Below are positions 23,608 to 33,587 of a stretch of DNA of 64,000 bases, piece after piece; the first letter of the stretch is position 1; each line of letters opens with the position of its first letter. Made by a program: the position numbers and the translations under genes. Source of the stretch: Primulina eburnea (Eukaryota > Streptophyta > Magnoliopsida > Lamiales > Gesneriaceae); the NCBI RefSeq assembly GCF_022965805.1, contig NC_133114.1, positions 2,626,761 through 2,690,760 of the forward strand. Reading direction: 5' to 3'. The notes under the pieces are model-generated. The model did not search any database and was not told where the DNA came from. It saw only the letters and a program-made list of their open reading frames with translations.

Positions 23608-25950
23608 ATGGAAAATTCCGGGAGAATATCAATAGGAGGTATGCCACTGCCACGACTCACAAAATCAAACTACGACAATTGGAGTATTCAGATGCGTGCA
23701 TTGCTCGGTGCGCAGGATGCATGGGAAGTAGTCGAAAAGGGCTATGACGAGCCGGATGCAACAGGAAATCAAACCGCGAATCAGTTGAAGGCGTTGAAAG
23801 AAACGCGTATGAAAGACAAGACTGCTCTCTATTTCTTGTTCCAAGCTGTGGATGAATCGGGTTTCGAGATGATTGCCGGTGCAGAAACTTCGAAGGAAGC
23901 ATGGGACACTTTGGAAAAGGTGTTCAAGGGCGCCGACCGAGTAAAGCAAGTAAGACTCCAAACTCTACGCGGCGAGTTGGAAAGTATGAAGATGAAGATG
24001 TCAGAAGGGGTATCCGACTACATCTCGCGTGTGCAAACAGTGGTAAATCAACTTAAACGAAATGGAGAAACTCTAACTGATGCAAGGGTGGTGGAGAAAA
24101 TTTTGCGGTCACTGACCGAAAATTTTGAGAATGTCGTTTGTGCAATTGAGGAGTCAAAAAATTTGGGAGAGATGACCATTGAAGAGCTTTCTAGTTCTCT
24201 TGAGGGGCATGAACAACGCAAGAAGAAGAAAAACGAGTCGCTTGAAGAAGCGATGCAAGCCAAGGTATCTATCAAAGACGAAAAGGTCTTATATACTCAA
24301 AATATTCGTGGTAGAGGACGTGACCGTGGAGGTTACAACAATAGTCGTGGTGGTAAAGGCCGCGGTCGAGGTGGATACTATGAAGAAAAGGTGCAGTCAA
24401 GCCAACAAAATTGGCGAGGTAGAGGACGAGGTCGTGGAAGAGGCGGACGATCAAATCCTTCGAATATTGAGTGCTTCAAGTGTGGGAAGCCTGGGCACTA
24501 CGCAAAAGAGTGCAAATCAAATGTCAAGTGTTATAATTGCGATAAGTATGGGCACTATTCAAAGGAATGTTATTCCGAGAAAAAGGTAGAAGAAAATGCA
24601 AATCTAGTAGCGGAAGAGGAGACAAGAGAAGATGGTGTACTCTTAATGGCCTACAAAAATACCACTCTCGATAGCGATATGGTGTGGTATCTCGATACTG
24701 GCGCTAGCAACCACATGTGTGGGCACAAGCACCTATTTAAGGAGATGCGAAAGGTTGAGGATGGACACGTGTCATTCGGAGACGCATCAAAGATACAAGT
24801 AAAAGGCCAAGGTACTGTTCATTATTTACAAAAAGATGGTACGGAAGGATCAATCGAGGATGTTTATTATGTACCTGATCTTAAGAGCAATATTTTGAGT
24901 ATGGGGCAACTCATGGAGAAGGGATACTCGGTATTCATGAAAAACCAAGTACTCCAAATAAAAGACAATCGAGGGCGCTTGGTAGCACGAGTCGAAATGG
25001 AAAAAAATCGGATGTACAAATTGAATTTGAGAAACGTGCGAGAAAAATGTTTGCAAGTCAACATAGAAGACAAGGCGTCGTTATGGAATTTCCGCTTTGG
25101 TCACCTACATCATGATGGTCTAAAAAAGTTAGTAAAGAAGAACATGGTGCACGGGCTGCCGGACTTGGACTATGAGGGCAAATTTTGTGAAGAATGTGTG
25201 CTTGGCAAGCAAGCAAGGACCTCGTTTCAAAAGACGGCAGAATATCGAGCTAAACATACTCTCGAGTTGATTCATACCGACATATGTGGACCAATCACCC
25301 CCGAATCTTTTAGTGGTAAAAGATACTTCATTTCCTTTATCGATGATTTCTCACGAAAAACTTGGGTTTATTTTTTGAAAGAAAAATCCGAGGCATTCGA
25401 GGTGTTCAAAAAGTTCAAAGTAATGGTGGAGAAGGCAACTGGTAGACACATCAAAGCCATACGATCCGATAGAGGTGGAGAGTATACTTCGACGGCTTTT
25501 ATGAAGTATTGCGAAGAGCAAGGCATAAGGAGATTCCTGACTGCACCATACACTCCTCAACAAAATGGCGTGGCCGAGAGGAAGAACCGGACAATTCTCG
25601 ACATGGTTCGATCAATGCTCAAGAGCAAGAAAATGCCGAAGGAATTCTGGGCAGAAGCCGTGCAATGTGCTATCTATGTACAAAATCGATGTCCACATGT
25701 GAAGTTAGATGATCAAACACCACAAGAGGCATGGAGCGGACAAAAGCCGACAGTTTCCCATCTCAAAGTATTTGGTAGTGTGGCTTATGCACATGTACCG
25801 GATCAACAAAGAACGAAGCTCGAAGACAAAAGCAAAAGGTATATTTTTATTGGGTATGATGAGAAGACAAAAGGGTACAAGCTACTCGACCCGATAAGTA
25901 AAAAGGTGATGGTGAGTCGTGATGTGCGAGTAAACGAAGCAAGCGAGTAG
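23608..25950 (+). CDS. Copia Gag-protease-integrase polyprotein (to TAG)
   Basis: Start ATG 23608 follows the primer binding site. UBN2-type Gag domain (about residues 10-210, with NYDNWSIQMRALL), RGG-rich linker (GRGRDRGG type) likely binding RNA, two zinc knuckles CFKCGKPGHYAKEC and CYNCDKYGHYSKEC, protease WYLDTGASNHMC, pre-integrase zinc finger (H, H, CEEC), integrase core with the catalytic Asp in HTDICGP and SDRGGEYTS and Glu in NGVAERKNRT. The frame stops at TAG 25948-25950 and resumes in the same frame, so Gag-protease-integrase would be made alone unless the stop is read through. Confidence 0.93.
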   Translation: MENSGRISIGGMPLPRLTKSNYDNWSIQMRALLGAQDAWEVVEKGYDEPDATGNQTANQLKALKETRMKDKTALYFLFQAVDESGFEMIAGAETSKEAWDTLEKVFKGADRVKQVRLQTLRGELESMKMKMSEGVSDYISRVQTVVNQLKRNGETLTDARVVEKILRSLTENFENVVCAIEESKNLGEMTIEELSSSLEGHEQRKKKKNESLEEAMQAKVSIKDEKVLYTQNIRGRGRDRGGYNNSRGGKGRGRGGYYEEKVQSSQQNWRGRGRGRGRGGRSNPSNIECFKCGKPGHYAKECKSNVKCYNCDKYGHYSKECYSEKKVEENANLVAEEETREDGVLLMAYKNTTLDSDMVWYLDTGASNHMCGHKHLFKEMRKVEDGHVSFGDASKIQVKGQGTVHYLQKDGTEGSIEDVYYVPDLKSNILSMGQLMEKGYSVFMKNQVLQIKDNRGRLVARVEMEKNRMYKLNLRNVREKCLQVNIEDKASLWNFRFGHLHHDGLKKLVKKNMVHGLPDLDYEGKFCEECVLGKQARTSFQKTAEYRAKHTLELIHTDICGPITPESFSGKRYFISFIDDFSRKTWVYFLKEKSEAFEVFKKFKVMVEKATGRHIKAIRSDRGGEYTSTAFMKYCEEQGIRRFLTAPYTPQQNGVAERKNRTILDMVRSMLKSKKMPKEFWAEAVQCAIYVQNRCPHVKLDDQTPQEAWSGQKPTVSHLKVFGSVAYAHVPDQQRTKLEDKSKRYIFIGYDEKTKGYKLLDPISKKVMVSRDVRVNEASE

Positions 25951-27675
25951 GACTGGAACAATTTGATAGAGGGTATCATCAAAGTTGGAGAATCATCAGT
26001 CATTGTACCAACAAGCACACCAACAAACTCTGAAACTACCAATAATGAAGATGAATCAAGACAACCCAAAGTGCGAAGTTTGCAAGATTTGTATGATTCG
26101 ACAAATGAGGTGCACATTGTGTGTCTTTTGGCAGATGCTGAAAATATCAGCTTTGAAGAGGCGGTACGAGACAAGAAGTGGCAAACTGCCATGAACGAAG
26201 AAATTAAGGCGATTGACCAAAACAACACATGGGAGTTATCAAAATTGCCGAAAGGAAGTCAGCCTATTGGTGTAAAGTGGGTGTTCAAGAAAAAGATGAA
26301 TGCTCATGGCGAGATAGAACGGTACAAGGCGCGACTTGTTGCGAAGGGATACAAGCAAAAGGCGGGAATTGACTATGACGAGATATTTGCTCCTGTTGCA
26401 AGAATGGAGACAATCCGATTACTCATTTCACAAGCTGCTCAATTCAAATGGCCGATATTTCAAATGGATGTCAAATCGGCATTCTTGAATGGTGTGCTCG
26501 AAGAAGATATTTACATCGAACAACCACCCGGGTACGTGAAAGTTGGAGAAGAAAAGAAGGTGCTAAAATTGAAGAAGGCTCTTTACGGGTTAAAGCAAGC
26601 ACCTCGAGCATGGAATACACGTATCGATTCATATTTCAAGAAGAACGGGTTCAAGCAATGTCCCTACGAGCATGCCCTTTACGTGAAGAAGAATGGAGGT
26701 AACGTGTTATTTGTTGCTCTTTATGTCGATGATCTCATTTTTATGGGTAACAATGATGAGATGATAGAAGAGTTTAAGGACACAATGACACGGGAATTTG
26801 AGATGACAGATTTGGGCTTGGTGAAGTTTTTTCTTGGTTTGGAGGTTAGACAAGTAGAGACGGGTATTTTTATATCACAGGAGACATATGCAAAAGAGAT
26901 TTTGAAAAAGTACAAGATGGCAGACTGCAACCCGGTATCAACACCAATGGAACCAGGTGCAAAACTCTCGAAGTTCGATGGAGGAGAACGTGTTGATGCG
27001 AGTAGATACCGGAGTTTAATAGGAAGCCTTCGCTATCTCACATGCACAAGGCCGGATCTTTCTTTAAGTATCGGCATTGTAAGTCGGTTCATGGAGGAGC
27101 CAGTTTATTCACATTGGAAGGCGTTGAAGCGAATCCTACGGTACATCCAAGGAACGGTGTCATTGGGGTTGTTCTACTCAAAAGTAGAAGAGTACAAGTT
27201 AGTTGGCTACTCTGACAGTGATTGGTGCGGAGACATAGATGATCGGAAAAGTACCTCGGGATATGTATTCTTTATGGGAGATACTGCATTCACTTGGCTT
27301 TCAAAGAAACAACCGATCGTGACGCTCTCGACGTGTGAAGCTGAATATGTAGCAGCATCTTGGTGTGTATGTCATGCGATATGGATTAGAAATTTGTTGA
27401 GCGAGATGGAGCTAAAGCAACTAGGTGCAACCGTGATTCAAGTTGACAACAAGTCAGCAATTGAATTGGCAAAGAACCCAGTAAACCATGAAAGAAGCAA
27501 ACATATCGACGTTCGTTTTCACTTTATCCGAGATCGTGTGAAGGAAGGAAGTGTGGAATTGGTGCATGTGGCAAGTCAAGATCAAGCTGCGGATATCTTT
27601 ACAAAACCACTATCAAAAATACTTCTGGACAAATGCAAGAAGATGATTGGCATGACGGATGGCAGAAGCATTTAA
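25951..27675 (+). CDS. Copia reverse transcriptase-RNase H (after in-frame TAG)
   Basis: Same frame as the upstream ORF. Reverse transcriptase includes [36 protein letters not shown] and the catalytic YVDD in FVALYVDDLIFMG. RNase H includes GYSDSDWCGD, STSGYVFF, and the C-terminal DNKSAIELAKNP and KHIDVRFHFIRD. The first ATG in this stretch is internal, so expression probably depended on the upstream Gag frame. All catalytic motifs are preserved. The single TAG before it is the only coding defect seen in the element. Confidence 0.92.
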   Translation, partial: DWNNLIEGIIKVGESSVIVPTSTPTNSETTNNEDESRQPKVRSLQDLYDSTNEVHIVCLLADAENISFEEAVRDKKWQTAMNEEIKAIDQNNTWELSKLPKGSQPIGVKWVFKKKMNAHGEIERYKARLVAKGYKQKAGIDYDEIFAPVARMETIRLLISQAAQFKWPIFQMDVKSAFLNGVLEEDIYIEQPPGYVKVGEEKKVLKLKKALYGLKQAPRAWNTRIDSYFKKNGFKQCPYEHALYVKKNGGNVLFVALYVDDLIFMGNNDEMIEEFKDTMTREFEMTDLGLVKFFLGLEVRQVETGIFISQETYAKEILKKYKMADCNPVSTPMEPGAKLSKFDGGERVDASRYRSLIGSLRYLTCTRPDLSLSIGIVSRFMEEPVYSHWKALKRILRYIQGTVSLGLFYSKVEEYKLVGYSDSDWCGDIDDRKSTSGYVFFMGDTAFTWLSKKQPIVTLSTCEAEYVAASWCVCHAIWIRNLLSEMELKQLGATVIQVDNKSAIELAKNPVNHERSKHIDVRFHFIRDRVKEGSVELVHVASQDQAADIFTKPLSKILLDKCKKMIGMTDGRSI

Positions 27676-27691
27676 GTTTATGGGGGGGTTT
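27676..27691 (+). other. Polypurine tract of copia element
   Basis: TTATGGGGGGGTTTTG lies directly before the 3' LTR start TGTTGAATA at 27692; the G run serves as plus-strand primer. Confidence 0.6.
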
Positions 27692-27971
27692 TGTTGAATA
27701 AAAATTAAATGTTATTTTTGTGGGTAGTTGGAAAATAAAAGGTCAAGAGATATTTTGTAGATGAAAGGCCAAGGGGTGATGCATGAGATAGTGGTCTTTT
27801 AATAGGATTTATTGGTTCTTGGTTATTCCTAGGCAGAGTAGTATCTATATAAAGGTCTTGTTATTTTACGTTTGGAGATGAGCAATTAAGTGGAATATAT
27901 ATATTAAAAGTTAAAAGAATATTGAGCTCCTATCTCTCTCCTCTCCACCAAAATAGCTTACAAATAATACA
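27692..27971 (+). repeat. 3' LTR of copia element
   Basis: 280 bp, same ends as the 5' LTR, followed by the duplicated tcacg. Differences from the 5' LTR are at the A/C in AATAAA(A/C)ATT, at GATGCATG versus GATACATG, and at TTTATTGG versus TTTAGTGG. Confidence 0.93.
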
Positions 27972-30900
27972 TCACGATCATATATCTGTTGTGTGTGCAT
28001 TCATGCACGGAAACTCAAGATCTAAAGCATGTGTGAAAAAAGATTTTCGGTTTTGATATGCCTCTTGCATTATTTCTTTGCTGCTCATGTATTTTTCTGG
28101 TTTTGTGTAAAGGGTTGCGATGTCAGGACTGGTAAGTGATCAAGGTGAGGGTCAAGAGGTGGTTTGAGGGTTTAGATCAAGCACCGATGCTGTAGGATGG
28201 GAGATCGAGGGGTTTCTTCTCGGTAGTGCACGTTTGGGGAGGGGGCCGTGTTCGGATAGGAGGCGGGACGGGTGGTGTGAGGGCTGTACCAGGGCATGTA
28301 CCAGACACTGTTGGGTCTGGGTCACAGCTCAGGAAGGCCAAGACATCGCTGGAACCTCCTGGCTAGCCGACCACACGAGACAAGGGAGGAACTCGGGTAG
28401 GGTGGCTTGAGAGATCACGATCGGTGCTGTGTGGTAAGCTGCATGGGGCTGATTGTGTGGTTAAGGTAGGTTCTTTGGAGTCTGGTTTAGGTCCACAATA
28501 TGCTGGTTCATGGTTGGCACGATGGGGGTAACTTGAGGTGTGAGTTTTTGAGAGATATGTGCACATGAAGTGGGGTAATGGGATATGACCGAGAGTGGAT
28601 TTTAGATTCTTGAAGTTTGCAGCCGTGGGGTAGCAGCTTAATGACATTGTTTTAGGGCCCATTAAGTGTTTTATAAAATATGGTAAAAGTTGGGAAATAT
28701 TTAGATAAATGTTGAATCGAATCGGGTTAAAATCGGGATCCCGGTCCAAGCTTTAATACGAATCAATTAAGTTTGAGTATGAGTTCGAGTTTAAGTCTAG
28801 GAATGCTTTTAAATATGTTTTGGGACATTTTTAGGAGTTTGGTAAGCTTCAGATCAAAATAATAAGTTTTGGATTTATCCGGGATTTAGTCGCCGCACGA
28901 AACATTAATTAAAGAATTAATTGAAACGTTTAGATTTTAGCTTAATAAAATTATGGAAAATTATACTTAAGCTCAAATAATTATTAGAAGTCTAAGTTTT
29001 TAATTTGGGAATTTTATGCTAAGGTTTGGTTTAATTCGGGATTAAAACGCATTAATATGTTATATTTATAGATTAATTTTAAAGTTATCGATTTAAGCCA
29101 AATAAAAATATGGGAAAATTCATGTAGGCTTAAATAATTATTTGGGACATGTTAGAGTCAATGGAATTAAGAAAAGGTCACAAACGAGAAATTTTACGTC
29201 AAGGGGTAAAATGGTAATTTTCGGGTTTCCAAGGGAAAAATGGTAATTTTGCACCCGGGGTGAGATTTTAGTCCTAGCAGCGCCCTGAGCACAAATCATA
29301 ATATTTTTAAATGTTCATGCATCACGTTTACGATTTTTACGCTATTATAATAATTATGGTGCATTCTTGGTTTAAAGGAATTAAGAGAGAAAAAGTAAGA
29401 AAATGAAGAGCACTCCGTCTCCGCCGCGCCGCGTCGTTATTTTATTTGTTTTCTGTCAAAACAAACCAAGGCATGTATATACTTTTTCTAAACCTCAATC
29501 AAGTCATATAGGTATTTTTAAATATCGCAAGTACATGATTTTAATTGTTCATATTTAATTATGTTGGTTAATTATATTACGTGCATAGAAAATATTTATT
29601 TTTGAGATTTATGCGATATGGCTTGTGGTTCATTCACTATGTGGGAGGGTTATTTTATACGGTCGCCAGTGACCGATCAGTTCAGTATGGTACCACCCGG
29701 TCGCAAGTGATCGGACAGCTCAGTTCAGTTTCAGCCTCCCCGGTAGTCAGTTACCGATCAGTTCAGCTTAGTGCAGTGGCCACAGGCGTAAAACATAATC
29801 TCAACAGAAAATTTTACCAGTTATTTCAGTACAGGGCTCCAAGGAGCAAACGTTTTTACCGTGATTACCAGTTCAGTTATGTACGTATTATAATTGCTCA
29901 GTACAGATTATTTTCAGCATCAGTACAGATTATTTTCAGCACGCCTCATGACATGATATTTTATCCCATGCATATTTTACTTTATATTTTACTCGTTACC
30001 TGCGATATATGCATGCTGAGTCTTTAGGCTCACTAGACTTGATTGTTGTAGGTACTGATGAGGTCAGGGCCGAGGACGGGGACCAGTGAGTCAGCTTGGG
30101 CCGGCAGTAGTGGCACCCGAGGACCTCAGTGCAGCAGTGTTTATTTTATTCCGCAACCAAATTTTTATCAGTCATTGGACATTTTTTAAATTGTTATTGT
30201 GGCAAAACAATTATTTTATTCCGCTGCTTTTATTTTAAACATTGAACTTTATTAACCAATGATTTTATGAATGAGGCCGTTTAAGTTCTTTTAAAAAGAA
30301 AATTTTTAATTTTCCGCAAATTTTCAAAGCGAGGATTTTCGGGCCTTCACACCTTCTAGCCTCTAGACATAGCTAGCGCAGGGTCATGACCACGCCTGGT
30401 CGAGCCCCTGTCTATCCGCACTTCTTAGCCAAGACCAACGTCCAACGGCCCATGCAAAAACCCTAGCTTCTGCCATTTTAGCCACGCACGGTTCCAGCCT
30501 ACGTCCTTCACTTAGACGACCCTTTTCCTAGTCCTTTAACATCTTCCTCTGGCAGCGTTCTCCCTAGAACTCATAACACAATTCATATCGCATCTCAAAC
30601 ACGCATAAAACGTCAAAACGTTTAAAATAATCATCTCAACGTTAAATTATTTGAACGATAAATTTTTCATGCTTAAAAACAATAAACGCGCATATTATGA
30701 TTTGAATGGTACAAAAAGAAAGTTTAGAAACGTGTCTTTGCGTTAAAAACGCTCAAATATTCGATCGTTGGCGCGGGTTGCAAAGAAGAACGAACGGGCG
30801 ACGAACAACCTTGGATTTTGGCTCTCAAATTTTTCAAAAATTGTGTGTGTGTGTTTTTAACTTGCCCTACGAGTTTAGAACCCTAGGTTTTTTATTTTAT

Positions 30901-30979
30901 AATTTTCAAATTCTAGTGGTTTAAAAGTTAGGGTTTTTGGGTTTAGGAGTAATTAGACTCATTAATACTAGGTAAATTA

Positions 30980-32412
30980 TAGGGGTGTCAAAAATTAACC
31001 CGACACGCTAACCCGACACGGGACGACACGAAAAATATCGGGTTTGAGTTTATGATTTTCGGGTTCGGGTCGAAACGGGTCGGACCCGAACGCAAACCCG
31101 TGAAAAAAAAATTCCCGGGTGGGTTGGGTTGACCCAGGTTGACCTGAAAAAAACATCAGGTCACCCAGTGACCCGAACCCACCCGACCGACCCAATGACC
31201 CGAACCCACCCAACCCACCCAGTGATCCGAACCCACCCGACCCACCCGGAAAATATCAAACAATGCTGCAACGGATGATTGATGATTCTAACAATGCTAT
31301 GATACCTAGTATTGAAAAGTAAGTTAAATTTTATAAATTCAAAATTTTTGAAAACTTTCACCCTTTCCTATTTTAATTTTTTAAATGTTATTTAAAGGTT
31401 TGACTTCTACAAATAAATGTAGAACAATGAAGAAGTCAGAAGACAGAAGTGGAGCTTGATTATTGTCACTTGAAAGTTGAAAATTATTTTGTTATGTTTG
31501 AAGACTTTTTGAATAGATTTTGTTATTATGTGTTTGAATTAAATGTTATTATTATCATTATGTGTTTTGAATATTTATCTAATTATTGTGTTGAAAAATT
31601 AATACTACACATAGACAACTAAAATTCTATTACACACAATCACAACATTACACATTCTTAATGAGAAACTTGTGAGGATATTATTAGAAATTATTAGCTA
31701 TATACTCACATATCTCAGTATATTATAGCATACCGTGTTTTTTTTTCTTCACTTGAAATAATTTATGTTTTATTTTGTATTTTTACAAGAACCAGTTTGT
31801 GGTACATATTACTTAAATTTTTTATATTAAATTACTTCTATTACCATGCACTAAGGTTTAAAAATTGAATGAAATCAATATACTTTGGAGAATTAAAATG
31901 TCTATGAGCCAAAAATAAAAGTCTGTATCATACTCAAAATTTAATAAAAAAGCAAGTAGGAGTAGCCATATGTGCCTTGAAAATATCGGGTAATGCTAGT
32001 CCCAATCTCTTTAATTTTTTTGAAATATAATTTCACATTTAAATTTTTTAAAAATAAAGATAAAAGTTTCATTTCAAAATACCAAAAAGACACGTACCAT
32101 GTAATTTTTTTTAAAAACTTTTTCCCCCTAACATTTCACGTTGATTTTCAACATAGACACTTTCTGAAACTTTTAAATTTGAAATTTTTTTCTATATTTA
32201 TTATTATTTTTATTTTTTTCGATTTTTTTCATTAATTTTTTTTAAAAATAAAAAAAAAATTCGGGTTAGGCGGGTTAGACGGGTTGAGTCGGGTTAGACG
32301 GGTTTGTGTTCGGGTTGGGGTTTTTCGGGTTGCTTCGGGTTCGGGTTGGGGAAAAAAAAAATTTCGCGGGTTGACCCGAAACCCGACCCACCCGCCCCGA
32401 TTGACACCCCTA
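30980..32412. mobile_element. Non-autonomous hAT element, 1433 bp
   Basis: Terminal inverted repeats TAGGGGTGTCAA and TTGACACCCCTA, with a perfect 8-bp target-site duplication gtaaatta (30972-30979, 32413-32420). Both ends carry dense subterminal CGGGTT/ACCCGA motifs, as hAT transposase-binding regions do. The AT-rich interior holds no transposase ORF. It sits inside the solo LTR 20634-32832. Confidence 0.9.
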
Positions 32413-32884
32413 GTAAATTAAGCTCATTAAGACCCAATTAATTATAAAATAAAGGTTTACAAAATTATTTTCAAAAATAATAACTTTCGGGTCTATAAAA
32501 GTCATTTGTCTTACTAAAACCGGCTTCCTGGATAAAATGAGGCTCGACTCGTAAAATAAATTGGACTCTAGTATTTTCAAAAAAATTCATCCTATATAAT
32601 CGTATTATCGAGCCTTAAAAATATTTATCGAAAATTATTTTCATCTTGGTTGTCCTCGGTCTCCTTTCCTCGGCCTGATATCGAATATCCGAGCAAAATC
32701 CTAAATTTCATGAAATCATGTAATTTAAACATTTAATCATATAAAATATATCATTTAAGTATTTAAAATAAATAAGCAATTCAAATATTTTTCGTGCATG
32801 TGGTTTGCGTGTACTAATTTTCGGACGTTACAATGAATTTAATCACATAAATTATAGATTATTTATTTTATTAAATCTCCAACA

Positions 32885-33340
32885 TGTTATTCACACCAGA
32901 ATTCGTAACCATATTCATGGAAGGACTGTAATATATTGGCACCGGCATCATTGCTGGAAGAACGGGCAATTGTTCCTCAAAATTCATCACATTCATCGCC
33001 TGTCGTATTGTGGGCCGACGCCTATTATCTGGATGAACACACCATAGCCCCACAACCAGCAATCTCTCCATTTCTTCACCATTTTGCTCGATTCCTAGAT
33101 CTTTATCCACCGCGTCGTGTATTTTTCCGGCACCGTAAAGTTTCCACACCCATTCCACTAGTACCACTATATGTTGTTTCATTCGATAAAATCATTGACG
33201 AAAAACTTACGAATATATATTTGGCCAAAGGCCATACACTCTTCCACGCACAATCCCTCTCCAAAATCATACATTTCTCTTCCTTTGCTCCTGTCTCGTT
33301 TCAATAAATTCCAACACAATTGATCATATCAATACATGCT
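32885..33340 (-). pseudogene. L-type lectin receptor kinase C-terminal fragment
   Basis: Minus-strand frame (about 33158-32885) reads LVEWVWKLYGAGKIHDAVD, WCVHPDNRRRPTIRQAMNV and PVLPAMMPVPIYYSPS, closely matching the last part of the kinase domain and the tail of the intact gene 33588-35681. The N-terminal 80% is absent. Its right end decays near 33160-33340; its left end stops exactly at the copia-X 3' LTR border (32884), so the transposon truncated a tandem duplicate. Confidence 0.85.
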
Positions 33341-33587
33341 CCTCGGTGATCAAATAAAAGTCGAATTTATGTGAAGGAATCATTCACATTGATTAAGATT
33401 ATCCCAATTAATTTAGATATCAAGAGAAATTATTCATAAAGTAATAGTTAGATCTTTTAAGCATGATATTTGTTACAATGATCGGTTTTAGTTATATATC
33501 ACATAAGGATTCATACAACCATGAACGATACAATCTTTTAATCAATCAAACCACTCAAAAGAAATTAAAAGAAAACATAATAACGGA
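33341..33587. other. Intergenic, no feature seen
   Basis: AT-rich spacer between the kinase fragment and the intact kinase gene. It would contain the 3' untranslated region of the minus-strand gene. No convincing ORF or repeat. Confidence 0.4.

Larger units (their letters stand above)
23311..27971 (+). mobile_element. Near-intact Ty1/copia element, 4661 bp
   Basis: Two 280-bp LTRs (23311-23590, 27692-27971) with three differences between them, and a perfect target-site duplication tcacg (23306-23310, 27972-27976). Primer binding site and polypurine tract are present, and the single gag-pol frame spans 23608-27675 with one in-frame TAG. Order Gag, protease, integrase, RT, RNase H is that of Ty1/copia; the sequence resembles TNT1-type polyproteins. 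It is a recent insertion. Confidence 0.95.
22229..30351 (+). mobile_element. Gypsy-type solo LTR (~3.46 kb net) with nested copia
   Basis: Begins TGTAGAACCCG and ends GGGCCTTCACA, flanked by a perfect target-site duplication ccttc (22224-22228, 30352-30356). Its first 200 bp match the LTR starting at 55423. The segment at 30020-30120 with GGCTCACTAGACTTG resembles the R/polyadenylation region of large gypsy LTRs. It contains the copia element 23311-27971. No internal gag-pol of its own is present, so it is a solo LTR. Confidence 0.88.
20634..32832 (-). mobile_element. Gypsy-type solo LTR (~2.6 kb net), minus strand
   Basis: Plus-strand ends are TGAAATGTCCC and GGACGTTACA. Flanks are atgga (20629-20633) and atgaa (32833-32837), a target-site duplication with one change. 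Without the nested LTR and hAT element it is about 2630 bp, close to its relative 47459-50039 (2581 bp). Minus orientation is inferred because a segment GCGAGTCTAATGATTCAGCA reverse-complements the R-region motif seen in the plus-strand LTR at 30020. No internal coding region is attached. Confidence 0.82.
20217..32884 (+). repeat. 3' LTR of copia-X, split by nested insertions
   Basis: Left part 20217-20633 starts TGTTGGAATT; right part 32838-32884 ends TCTCCAACA. Together about 464 bp, matching the 5' LTR at 5572-6010. The uninterrupted sequence at the split point is seen in copy B at 54125-54150 (gatatatggatttaatcac). The inserted DNA is the minus-strand solo LTR 20634-32832 and everything inside it. 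Confidence 0.8.

Noticed and set aside
24179..24589. Out-of-frame ORFs overlapping the copia gag-pol (24179-24589, 25509-25897, 26448-26702)
   Set aside because: Shadows of the real frame, which carries all the conserved motifs.
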